Below are positions 57,094 to 64,000 of a stretch of 64,000 nt of DNA, piece by piece; within the stretch, counting starts at the first letter, position 1, and every line of letters starts with the position of its first letter. The notes under the pieces were generated by a model that saw nothing but the letters and a program-made list of their open reading frames with translations, was not told the DNA's origin and did no database searches. Position numbers and translations under genes: made by a program. Source of the DNA: UBA1858 sp965227695 (GTDB lineage Bacteria; Pseudomonadota; Gammaproteobacteria; UBA4575); contig OZ245760.1 in assembly GCA_965227695.1 (NCBI GenBank), positions 806,001 through 870,000 of the forward strand. The letters run 5' to 3'.

Positions 57094-58704
57094 TTATTTA
57101 TTGGTGTTACGTATGTAATCAAGTAATGCTTTTGTGGAGCAGTCTGCGCTTGTTAACTCTTTATCGCTCTGGATCGCGGGCAGTATTTTATTGGTCAGGG
57201 TTTTGCCTAGCTCGACTCCCATCTGATCAAAAGAGTTGATATTCCAGATAATCCCCTGAACGAATATTTTATGTTCATAGAGCGCAATTAGTGCACCAAG
57301 TGACATTGGGGTTAGTGACTCACACATAATGGTATTGCTGGGTCTGTTGCCCGGGAATGTCATATGTGGCGCTAAATCCTTCACCATTTTACCTGTCATA
57401 TTCTGGCTTGCCAGCAGCTCTATAGTTTCTTTTTTAGAACGGCCTGTCATTAGTGCCTGTGATTGTGCCAGCATATTGGCGAGTAATATTTCGTGGTGTT
57501 TTTTATGTTCATGCGCTGGTTTGGAAAAACCAATAAAATCACACGGCACAATAGGCACTCCCTGGTGTAATAACTGGTGGAAAGCATGTTGACCATTTGT
57601 GCCTGCTTCGCCGAAAATAATTGGTCCGGTTGAGTAGCCTGTTCGGTTGCCATCGCGTGTCACACTTTTGCCGTTACTTTCCATATCCAGTTGTTGCAAG
57701 TAAGCCGGAAAGCTCCGCAAGCGATGGTCATAGGGGAGTATTGCGTGATGACGCATATGTAAAAAGTTTATATACCAGATACCCAGTAACGCCATAATCA
57801 CAGGCAGGTTTCTTTCGAGTGGTGTGGTCTGGAAGTGCTTATCCATTGCATATGCACCGGTATGAAGATTGCGTAAATTTTGCATGCCTATCTGAAGCGC
57901 AAGTGGAAATCCGACAGTGCTCCATAAAGAATAGCGACCACCGACCCAGTCCCACATACCCAGTATGTTATCCGAATCTATGCCGAATGATTTGGCTGCT
58001 TCAGTGTTTGAGGTGATAGCTACAAACTGCTTACGTACGGAGCGGCGGATGCCGCTTTTTTCACGTAGCCAGGTGGCAGCTGTCTCTGCATTGACGGACG
58101 TTTCCTGGGTAGAGAAGCTCTTGGATATCACCACAAATAAAGTTTCTTCAGGGGTGATAGTATTTAAAACTTCATCAAGTAAATGCGCATCTACATTAGA
58201 TACAAAATGGATGCGAATATCATTCTGGGAGTATAAGCCTAATGCCTCGCTGGCAAGTTTGGGGCCCAGGTATGATCCGCCAATACCTATCACAACGACT
58301 TCTCTGAGAGGTGTATCTTTGTAGCCTAACCACTTTTTATGGTGCAGTTTGTTACATAGACGTTCCATGCGCTCAAGTTCACGGTCCACCTCTTTGCTGA
58401 CGTGTGTTTCCGCAGGATTACGTAACGCAGTATGCAGAACTGCACGCTGTTCAGTGTTGTTAATAACCTCTCCGGCAAACATTCTATCACGCCACATTTC
58501 AACTTCAGCGGCCTTCGCAAGGTTAAGCAAAAGCACAAGAGTTTGCTCAATAATCCTGTTTTTTGAGAAGTCTACCAGGATGGGGTTGGATTGAATTGAA
58601 AATTTGCTGAAACGCTTTGGGTCTTCAGCAAATAACTGCCGCATCTCAACATCACGCATGAGAGATGCATGATTAACCAGTTTTTTCCAGTGTGGAGCAA
58701 TCAT
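57094..58704 (-). CDS. pgi: glucose-6-phosphate isomerase
   Basis: A 536-residue glycolytic/gluconeogenic enzyme converting glucose-6-phosphate and fructose-6-phosphate. Signatures: VVIGIGGSYLGPKLASEAL, FVVISKSFSTQETSVNAETA, DWVGGRYSLWSTVGFPLAL and FGEAGTNGQHAFHQLLHQG. LLPYDHRLRSFPAYLQQLDMES-type text is also present. Length is slightly under E. coli Pgi (549). It ends 13 bases from the DUF938 start on the same strand; an intergenic terminator separates it from the small membrane ORF upstream. Confidence 0.98.
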   Translation of the reverse strand: MIAPHWKKLVNHASLMRDVEMRQLFAEDPKRFSKFSIQSNPILVDFSKNRIIEQTLVLLLNLAKAAEVEMWRDRMFAGEVINNTEQRAVLHTALRNPAETHVSKEVDRELERMERLCNKLHHKKWLGYKDTPLREVVVIGIGGSYLGPKLASEALGLYSQNDIRIHFVSNVDAHLLDEVLNTITPEETLFVVISKSFSTQETSVNAETAATWLREKSGIRRSVRKQFVAITSNTEAAKSFGIDSDNILGMWDWVGGRYSLWSTVGFPLALQIGMQNLRNLHTGAYAMDKHFQTTPLERNLPVIMALLGIWYINFLHMRHHAILPYDHRLRSFPAYLQQLDMESNGKSVTRDGNRTGYSTGPIIFGEAGTNGQHAFHQLLHQGVPIVPCDFIGFSKPAHEHKKHHEILLANMLAQSQALMTGRSKKETIELLASQNMTGKMVKDLAPHMTFPGNRPSNTIMCESLTPMSLGALIALYEHKIFVQGIIWNINSFDQMGVELGKTLTNKILPAIQSDKELTSADCSTKALLDYIRNTNK

Positions 58705-58884
58705 GCAGAGATAATACAGGGGTTTGGGTAGAGTTAGGAATTCAAGTCACATTATCTCTGGGTAGTTAGCCATTGATGATCTGTGACTATGATAAGGACC
58801 TATGATAATGCAACTCGGGTGGGCCTGTGAATTATTTCTTGCAGGTCAGTGACTCATTGTCAATTATTTATGAATCGATAGCAC

Positions 58885-58917
58885 AAAAAAAAGCGGGCTT
58901 TATGCCCGCCTTTTTTT
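58885..58917. terminator. bidirectional rho-independent terminator
   Basis: GCGGGC pairs with GCCCGC around TTTAT, with eight A before and seven T after, so it can work on both strands. On the minus strand it follows the 34-residue ORF (stop at 58934) and probably ends the panC-side transcript before pgi. Confidence 0.93.
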
Positions 58918-58933
58918 GTGAAATGCGCCCGAA

Positions 58934-59038
58934 TTATCGGTATATTGTTCCGTTTTTCATGTGAGTGAAAAGATTAATCTGTGCGGCGATACTGATCACA
59001 AACGCGAGTACCACGCAACCTATTGCTACCCATGCCAT
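58934..59038 (-). CDS. 34-residue single-helix membrane protein
   Basis: A short but well-signalled frame: AAGGAG lies 8 bases upstream of the ATG, and a strong terminator lies 17 bases past the stop. The product begins MAWVAIGCVVLAFVISIAA and has one membrane helix (about 2-20) followed by a short polar tail (QINLFTHMKNGTIYR). It lies 55 bases downstream of panC on the same strand, so it is probably the last gene of the pcnB-folK-dgk-panB-panC transcript. No family is recognised. The ribosome binding site, hydrophobic design and terminator placement support it as real. Confidence 0.7.
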   Translation of the reverse strand: MAWVAIGCVVLAFVISIAAQINLFTHMKNGTIYR

Positions 59039-59093
59039 TTTAAGTCTCCTTATGGTCTGTTGACTGATTTTTCCTGTTCAATAGTATACACAA

Positions 59094-59939
59094 TTAAGGA
59101 ACCGGGAAAAGGATGTTGTCGATCAGCCGGGTGTTTCCCAGCCGGGCAGCGACTAAAACCACAATTTCTTTAGTGTTAAGTGTGGGTGATAGTAACGTTC
59201 CGCTATCACAGATGCTGAAATAATCGACCTCAAAACCATGTTGTACAAGAGTTGATCTGGCGCTTGCCTCTAATGTGCTGATTTGATCACGTGAAAATTG
59301 TGCCTTGGTTTGTTTAAGCATGTGATAAATCTGGCTTGCCCGCTGACGCTGATCCGGCGTCAGGTGCGAATTACGTGAACTCAAAGCCAGTCCATCCGCG
59401 GATCGGATGGTTTCTGCGCGGAGAATTTCAATATTAAAATCCAGGTCTCTGACCATGTGTTGAATCACCAGGTATTGCTGATAGTCCTTCAGACCAAAAA
59501 CGGCCGCATCTGGTGAAATTATATTGAATAGTTTGCAAACAATCGTACATACGCCCTCAAAATGGCCCGGACGAAAGTGGCCTTCATAGTTGTCTGTCAG
59601 TCGCGGGACGGTTATTCGAACTGTCCCGGCTTCATCCTGTGGATACATTTCACGAACATCTGGCGTGAAAACCGCATCGACGCCCATGTCCCGCAGTAAC
59701 TCGATGTCAGAATCCAGTGATCTTGGATAGCAGGTATAATCACTTTTCTCATTGAATTGGATAGGATTGACGAAAATTGAAACGACGATGCAGGTTGCCC
59801 TGGTCTTTGCAAGTTTAACTAGTGACTCGTGGCCTTCATGCAGATTGCCCATGGTCGCAACCAGTGCAATTTTTTCATCGGCTGCTTTTCGGGATTTAAT
59901 GTGTTTGCGAATAGCCTCGCAATGAGAGAAGATTTTCAT
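59094..59939 (-). CDS. panC: pantothenate synthetase
   Basis: A 281-residue enzyme that joins pantoate and beta-alanine with ATP to give pantothenate for coenzyme A. The nucleotide-binding HIGH-like block is VATMGNLHEGHESLVKLAKT; FVNPIQFNEKSDYTCYPRSL, GLKDYQQYLVIQHMVRDL and LSSRNSHLTPDQR are further signatures. The KMSKS-like SSRNSHL is present. Normal length. Directly follows panB (15-base gap). Confidence 0.97.
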   Translation of the reverse strand: MKIFSHCEAIRKHIKSRKAADEKIALVATMGNLHEGHESLVKLAKTRATCIVVSIFVNPIQFNEKSDYTCYPRSLDSDIELLRDMGVDAVFTPDVREMYPQDEAGTVRITVPRLTDNYEGHFRPGHFEGVCTIVCKLFNIISPDAAVFGLKDYQQYLVIQHMVRDLDFNIEILRAETIRSADGLALSSRNSHLTPDQRQRASQIYHMLKQTKAQFSRDQISTLEASARSTLVQHGFEVDYFSICDSGTLLSPTLNTKEIVVLVAARLGNTRLIDNILFPVP

Positions 59940-59954
59940 GGCAGAACAGGGCGA

Positions 59955-60746
59955 TCAGGCCGGGAATTCACCTGACTTCACTTCTTTAATGTAATTTGTT
60001 ATGGCCTGCCGGATGCTGCAATGCTGCATATAGTTTTTTACAAAAGGTGGAACTTTCCCCGGAGTAATGCCGAGGATATCCTGGAGTACTAATATCTGGC
60101 CGTCACAATGTTTGCCTGCTCCAATGCCGATCACAGGAATATTGACGCTATTGGATATTTCGCCAGCCAGTGCATCAGGAATGCATTCTACTAAAAGTAT
60201 ATCTGCGCCAGCCTGTTCAAGTGCTGTCGCCGTGAGAAGTAATTCCTTTGCGGATTCTTTACTGGTTCCCTGGGCGTGATATCCGCCAAGCTTATGGATG
60301 TATTGAGGTCTAAGTCCAAGGTGGGCGCAGACAGGAATACCGCATGCACTGAGCTCATTGACAATTTCAGTCTGACGCTGGGTTGCTTCCAGCTTGACCA
60401 TTTGTGCGCCACCTTCCTGCATCAGCCTTGTTGCATTTTGCAAGGCGCTGTCAATATTGCTGTAACTCATGAAAGGCATATCTGTGACTACCAGTGAATG
60501 TGATGCGACGCTGGCGACGCATTTGCTATGGTATATCATGTCTTCCATGGTCACGGTGACTGTAGAAGTATTTCCCTGTATAACCATTCCAAGTGAGTCA
60601 CCGACCAGTATGATATCCATACCTGACTCGTCTAGCAGCTTTGCAAATGCGGCATCGTAAGCCGTAAGGCATGCTATTTTTTCATTATTTTCAAGCATGC
60701 CTTGAAGACGATTTATTGTGATCCCGCCTGATATTTGTGAACTCAT
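59955..60746 (-). CDS. panB: 3-methyl-2-oxobutanoate hydroxymethyltransferase
   Basis: A 263-residue TIM-barrel enzyme making ketopantoate, the first step toward pantothenate. Family blocks: KIACLTAYDAAFAKLLDESG, ILVGDSLGMVIQGNTSTVTV, MPFMSYSNIDSALQNATRLM, VCAHLGLRPQYIHKLGGYHA and IGIGAGKHCDGQILVLQDIL. Mg ligand Asp residues are conserved. It is 6 bases downstream of the deoxynucleoside kinase gene and precedes panC, the usual panBC arrangement. Confidence 0.97.
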   Translation of the reverse strand: MSSQISGGITINRLQGMLENNEKIACLTAYDAAFAKLLDESGMDIILVGDSLGMVIQGNTSTVTVTMEDMIYHSKCVASVASHSLVVTDMPFMSYSNIDSALQNATRLMQEGGAQMVKLEATQRQTEIVNELSACGIPVCAHLGLRPQYIHKLGGYHAQGTSKESAKELLLTATALEQAGADILLVECIPDALAGEISNSVNIPVIGIGAGKHCDGQILVLQDILGITPGKVPPFVKNYMQHCSIRQAITNYIKEVKSGEFPA

Positions 60747-60752
60747 GGGCGA

Positions 60753-61400
60753 CTAACTGACAAAAGAAAGAGGGTTGAAGTAATGACGCCCACTTTTGGT
60801 GCTGACTATCTGATGTTTTAGCTGTTCATAGTCACGCTCATTATGAATAAAGTCGATCTCGCTGGCATTGACTATTAGCAGAGGGGTTTGGTTGTAGTGA
60901 TAAAAAAAATCAGCGTAAACTTCATTGAGCTGTTCCAGGTAGCTTGACTCGATAAAGCGCTCAAAATGCCTGCCGCGCCGGCGGATTCTTTCAATAAGAG
61001 TGGGTACCGGAGCTTGTAGGTACACAACAAGGTCTGGTTTGGGAGCATCAATGACCATATGTTCATACACCTGCAGGTATAGTTCATATTCGATCTGTGA
61101 CAATGTCACCTGTGCAAATAACTGGTCTTTTTCTATTAAATAATCAGCCACCTTGGATTGTGAAAAAATATCTGTTTGACGCAGGGACTTAATCTGGCGG
61201 GTTCGGTGCATCAGGAAAAAGAGCTGGGTGGATAATGCCGCTTCCCTGGGGCGCTGATAGAATTGCTCCAGAAATGGATTTTCATCGACTTCTTCTAATA
61301 TGAGTTGCGCGCTATATTCATTTGCCAGTCGCTGCGCGAGGCTGGATTTGCCAACGCCAATCGGGCCTTCAATGACAATATAATTTGGTAAGGATGACAT
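60753..61400 (-). CDS. deoxynucleoside kinase family protein
   Basis: A 215-residue member of the deoxyadenosine/deoxyguanosine kinase family that phosphorylates deoxynucleosides for salvage. The P-loop is IEGPIGVGKSSLAQRLANEY, followed by LILEEVDENPFLEQFYQRPR (substrate-binding E), and RIRRRGRHFERFIESSYLEQ carries the LID arginines. Start at ATG 61400 (MSSLPNYIVIEG), one base after the folK stop; longer frames upstream overlap folK. The folK-dgk-panB-panC order is common in gammaproteobacteria. Confidence 0.93.
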   Translation of the reverse strand: MSSLPNYIVIEGPIGVGKSSLAQRLANEYSAQLILEEVDENPFLEQFYQRPREAALSTQLFFLMHRTRQIKSLRQTDIFSQSKVADYLIEKDQLFAQVTLSQIEYELYLQVYEHMVIDAPKPDLVVYLQAPVPTLIERIRRRGRHFERFIESSYLEQLNEVYADFFYHYNQTPLLIVNASEIDFIHNERDYEQLKHQIVSTKSGRHYFNPLSFVS

Positions 61401-61401
61401 C

Positions 61402-61902
61402 TTATAAAGGTAGTCTGAGCAAGCCGTTAGGGTAGCATCGTGGTTTGATGCGGTGAAGTACACCAAGACCCGGAATCATGAGGTTTTTATTCACTTCGTG
61501 CAATGGGTAAAGAACAAATTCGCGGCTTTTAATCCCCGGATGCGGTACTGTAAGTGACTGACTTTTAAGCTTTAAATTCCCGTAAACAAGGATATCAAGA
61601 TCAAGAGTTCTCGGTCCCCATTGCGCTTTATGACGGCGACGACCATGTTGATTTTCTATCCGCTGAAGGTTTTCGAGCAGGGTCTCTGCATCCAGTCTGG
61701 TTTTTAACCAGGCGACTGCATTGATATATGAGGGCTGATCCGGCGGTCCCATTGGCCGGCTTGAGTATAGATCTGAAAATGCATGTAACCGGGATTTCTG
61801 CAAAGTTGATAATTGCACTAAAGCGGCGGTCACCTGGGCGGCCGGATTGTCGAGATTACTGCCCAAGCCAATATAAACATCTGTTAAAAAATAATTAAGC
61901 AT
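61402..61902 (-). CDS. folK: 2-amino-4-hydroxy-6-hydroxymethyldihydropteridine pyrophosphokinase
   Basis: A 166-residue enzyme of folate synthesis that transfers pyrophosphate from ATP to the pterin. Conserved text: VYIGLGSNLDNPAAQVTAAL, QPSYINAVAWLKT, ENQHGRRRHKAQWGPRTLDL (the GPRTLDLDIL signature) and VPHPGIKSREFVLYPLHEV. Length is typical. It starts 2 bases after the pcnB stop and ends 1 base before the kinase start, a tight operon. Confidence 0.96.
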   Translation of the reverse strand: MLNYFLTDVYIGLGSNLDNPAAQVTAALVQLSTLQKSRLHAFSDLYSSRPMGPPDQPSYINAVAWLKTRLDAETLLENLQRIENQHGRRRHKAQWGPRTLDLDILVYGNLKLKSQSLTVPHPGIKSREFVLYPLHEVNKNLMIPGLGVLHRIKPRCYPNGLLRLPL

Positions 61903-61904
61903 GG

Positions 61905-63185
61905 TTATGGTCTTTGTTTTCTCCGGCGCGGCCTTTTTGTTGCGGACTCAGATTTTTTGTCCTGATGATTGTTGCTGTTTGTCTGTATTTCTGTCCACCA
62001 TTGACAGTCGGCTTGATCCACCTCGCCTGAATGGACTCTGAGGCACATAAAGTCATAAGCCGCACGAAAACGTGGATGAGTTAAAAACTTTATGGCTTTT
62101 TTATGATGCCTGTTTTTGAAGCGTTGCTGCAGTTTCCATATTTCACAAATCGTAATTGAAAATCTTTTGGGAATCGTTGTTATCGATGACTGATCCAGCA
62201 CGGCAGTCCTGCCGGCTGACCATGCGCCTTCCGTATACGGGATGCCTTGCTCGGTTGTTTGTTTTAGTAACTGCAAATAAGGCTGCCACAATAGTATAGA
62301 AAATATGAATGCAGGGTTGACCGATTTTCCGCTGGCAATTCGACTATCAGTATTTTCCAGTGCAGCAAAAATTAGCAAGCTGAATGTTTCATTGTGCTGC
62401 ATGGCGCTGTGGGTGACCGGAAATAAGACAGGTAATAATTTATAGCGTTGCAATTCCTGGAAGCAGCGCAAGGCATAACCACTATGAAATAATTTTATTA
62501 CTTCGTCGAATAACCTGGCGGGTGGGATGTCCTGCAGCAGACTGCCCAGTTTTTTTATCGGCTGTTTAGTGTGGTTATCAAGTTCCAGATCAAGTTTGGC
62601 CTGGAACCGCAAGGCCCTGAGCATTCGGACCGGATCTTCCCGGTAACGGGTTGCTGCGTCACCTATAGTCGAGATCTTTCCCGTGATGAGGTCATCATAG
62701 CCTGAGCAGTAATCGAGTACTTCAGATTTCTCGGTATCATAATAAAGTGCATTGATTGTAAAATCACGCCTTAAGGCGTCTTGTTCAATCGTGCCAAAAG
62801 TATTATCTCTGACGATGCGGCCACTGGCGTCTGTGACAGAATGCTGATTATCCTCTGTCTTTGATGCGCGGAATGTGGAGACTTCGATATAGTTTCTTTT
62901 GAAGTAAATATGAACAATTTGAAAGCGTCTGCCAATCAGTCGGCTATTATCAAATAATTCACATATCTGTTCCGGGCGGGCATTGGTGGCAATGTCAAAG
63001 TCCTTGGGCACCAGTCCAAGCACCAGGTCGCGAACACAGCCTCCTACCAGGTAAGCCTGGTAGTTTGCTTCAAGTAAAGTATCAACAACGAATCGGGCTT
63101 GATGGCAGATTTTGCTTTCATCAATCTGGTGTTTGCTGGATGGTATTCTTATAAGCTGGTGGTGTGAGTTTTTCTGGCTTTCCAC
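61905..63185 (-). CDS. pcnB: poly(A) polymerase I
   Basis: A 426-residue class II nucleotidyltransferase that adds poly(A) tails to RNA for decay. The catalytic head has YLVGGCVRDLVLGLVPKDFD (two Asp). The poly(A)-polymerase-specific RLIGRRFQIVHIYF and EQDALRRDFTINALYYD, VLDYCSGYDDLITGKISTIG and ATRYREDPVRMLRALRFQAK follow. The PAP signature GRRF distinguishes it from CCA-adding enzymes. The tail is basic (TKRPRRRKQRP). The start is GTG with GGAA upstream. First gene of the folK-dgk-panBC run; start of the folate/pantothenate cluster. Confidence 0.95.
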   Translation of the reverse strand: MESQKNSHHQLIRIPSSKHQIDESKICHQARFVVDTLLEANYQAYLVGGCVRDLVLGLVPKDFDIATNARPEQICELFDNSRLIGRRFQIVHIYFKRNYIEVSTFRASKTEDNQHSVTDASGRIVRDNTFGTIEQDALRRDFTINALYYDTEKSEVLDYCSGYDDLITGKISTIGDAATRYREDPVRMLRALRFQAKLDLELDNHTKQPIKKLGSLLQDIPPARLFDEVIKLFHSGYALRCFQELQRYKLLPVLFPVTHSAMQHNETFSLLIFAALENTDSRIASGKSVNPAFIFSILLWQPYLQLLKQTTEQGIPYTEGAWSAGRTAVLDQSSITTIPKRFSITICEIWKLQQRFKNRHHKKAIKFLTHPRFRAAYDFMCLRVHSGEVDQADCQWWTEIQTNSNNHQDKKSESATKRPRRRKQRP

Positions 63186-63691
63186 AATGTTGTTCCAGCA
63201 ATATTTGTAATTAATATTGTAAAGGTGCGTTGACAGATTAGGTGTTGTTTTCTTAACAGGGTTGAGGTGAGATTATTATAGCTCTTTTCTTTGTTTCGCG
63301 TGATATTTCGCGCAGTATTGTTGCACTGAATAATAAGGTGAAGCGAGCACCGCTTTGGGCGCGAACCCGAGCACGTGCCAGTCAGTCCGCACTAAGCAAC
63401 TGCATAAAGCCTTCACTGGTATCTGACTTGTAAAAACTATAGTTTAACAGATAAGGAGATGAAATTATTATTGGTTATTAAATATCCATTTCATGCTCTT
63501 TGACCGGGACTGAATGCCATTGTGAAATAACCCGTCACTGAATAACAGCCGGGGACAGGCATCAGGGATCGGTTGCTTTGGGTGCAGACATGAAGCGGCC
63601 GGCTTATCTGGAATATTGTGCAGAGTGATATGCCTGTACAGGGTTCAATCAAGCAATAATTGTTTCTTCCGCCGTTGATAACTATTTTGCC
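63186..63691. other. intergenic region between glnB and pcnB, no gene seen
   Basis: About 506 bases downstream of glnB and upstream of pcnB. No amtB, which often follows glnB-type genes, is present. An AAGGAG before a 14-codon frame near 63450 touches the ATG directly and is not convincing. A sequence around 63347-63362 resembles half of an NtrC site but with wrong spacing. Nothing else is supported. Confidence 0.5.
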
Positions 63692-64000
63692 TTAAAGTGC
63701 CTCTTCACCTGTTTCGCCGGTTCGTATTCGAACTGATTGCTCCAGATTTGTGATAAAAATTTTGCCATCACCGATTTTCCCGGTTTTGGCTGTGCGAGTG
63801 ATCACCTCGATTGCTTCCTCGACACGCGCTGTAGGTACAGCGATCTCAATTTTCAGTTTAGGTAGAAAGTCGATGACATACTCAGCGCCACGATAGAGTT
63901 CCGTATGCCCTTTTTGGCGACCAAAACCTTTTACTTCTGTCACGGTTAAGCCTTGTATTCCCTGCTCGGTGAGGGCTTCCCGGACATCATCCAGTTTGAA
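63692..64000 (-). CDS. glnB: nitrogen regulatory protein P-II, partial (5' end beyond window)
   Basis: The last 102 residues of a P-II signalling protein; the coding strand continues past the right edge, and about ten residues are missing if the gene has the usual 112. Text begins FKLDDVREALTEQGIQGLTV and then has TEVKGFGRQKGHTELYRGAE with the T-loop uridylylation Tyr in RGAEYVIDFLP. The C-terminal GKIGDGKIFITNLEQSVRIR carries the ATP/2-oxoglutarate-binding B-loop residues. P-II senses 2-oxoglutarate, ATP and glutamine and controls nitrogen assimilation. GlnB versus GlnK cannot be fully settled without the next gene, but no amtB follows, which favours GlnB. Confidence 0.96.
   Translation of the reverse strand, partial: FKLDDVREALTEQGIQGLTVTEVKGFGRQKGHTELYRGAEYVIDFLPKLKIEIAVPTARVEEAIEVITRTAKTGKIGDGKIFITNLEQSVRIRTGETGEEAL

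Noticed and set aside
63321..63362. NtrC-site-like sequences (TTGCACTGAAT and GCACCGCTTTGGGCGC) near glnB
   Set aside because: Spacing of the half-sites is off by one or more bases, no sigma54 -24/-12 element is present, and the region is downstream of glnB with no following amtB.
1..64000. CRISPR array, prophage or complete insertion sequence
   Set aside because: No regularly spaced direct repeats, transposase, integrase or phage structural gene was seen in either strand.

Overview
The window looks like chromosome from a moderately low-GC (about 44% by eye) free-living gammaproteobacterium. The strongest evidence is gene order: queG / nnr-tsaE-amiB ... mutL-miaA-hfq-hflX-hflK-hflC-yjeT-(hisZ)-purA ... 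rnr-rlmB-rpsF-rpsR-rplI-dnaB-alr follows the E. coli arrangement with extra genes inserted. A pcnB-folK-dgk-panB-panC cluster, ydbH-ynbE-ydbL, sohB, ybeL and creA point the same way. A separate hisZ argues against Enterobacterales and suggests a Chromatiales/Thiotrichales-like lineage; this placement is inference. Layout: 1-12.6 kb is accessory. It holds a tRNA-Leu(CAG), a ZntB-like channel, a methyltransferase/ATP-grasp fusion divergent from an aspartoacylase-like deacylase, a TPR membrane protein, a two-repeat His-rich metal binder, a MOSC protein, an Old Yellow Enzyme, TspO, a cytochrome b561 gene broken by one base in a T8 run, a universal stress protein, a UspB-like protein and a MOT1-type oxyanion transporter. 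12.6-27 kb is also accessory: a GGDEF-EAL protein, a ZnuD-like zinc TonB receptor with a Zur-like operator upstream, creA, a one-repeat GDT1-type transporter, an AT-rich stretch with an unknown gene, YbeL, a CHAD protein, a diheme lipoprotein with three Calx-beta-like repeats, and small unknowns. 27-35 kb is core: alr, dnaB, rplI, a DUF2232 protein, rpsR, rpsF, rlmB and rnr, all on the minus strand. A sigma70-like promoter and a CCG-bearing hairpin precede rpsF. 35-37 kb holds a short accessory insert (fatty-acid hydroxylase family, GNAT, small unknown). 37-53 kb is the purA-to-nnr block: purine, histidine and FtsH-control genes, Hfq, tRNA modification (miaA, tsaE, queG), mismatch repair, cell-wall amidase and metabolite repair. 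53-56.5 kb is ydbH-ynbE-ydbL (envelope phospholipid transport). 56.5-64 kb holds a DUF938 methyltransferase, pgi, a 34-residue membrane ORF, panC, panB, a deoxynucleoside kinase, folK, pcnB, and glnB cut by the right edge. The most distinctive parts are the methyltransferase/ATP-grasp plus deacylase pair, the Zur-like-box/ZnuD pair with other metal-related genes, the diheme Calx-beta lipoprotein, and two very small predicted membrane proteins with clear ribosome binding sites. No CRISPR array, complete insertion sequence or prophage was seen.
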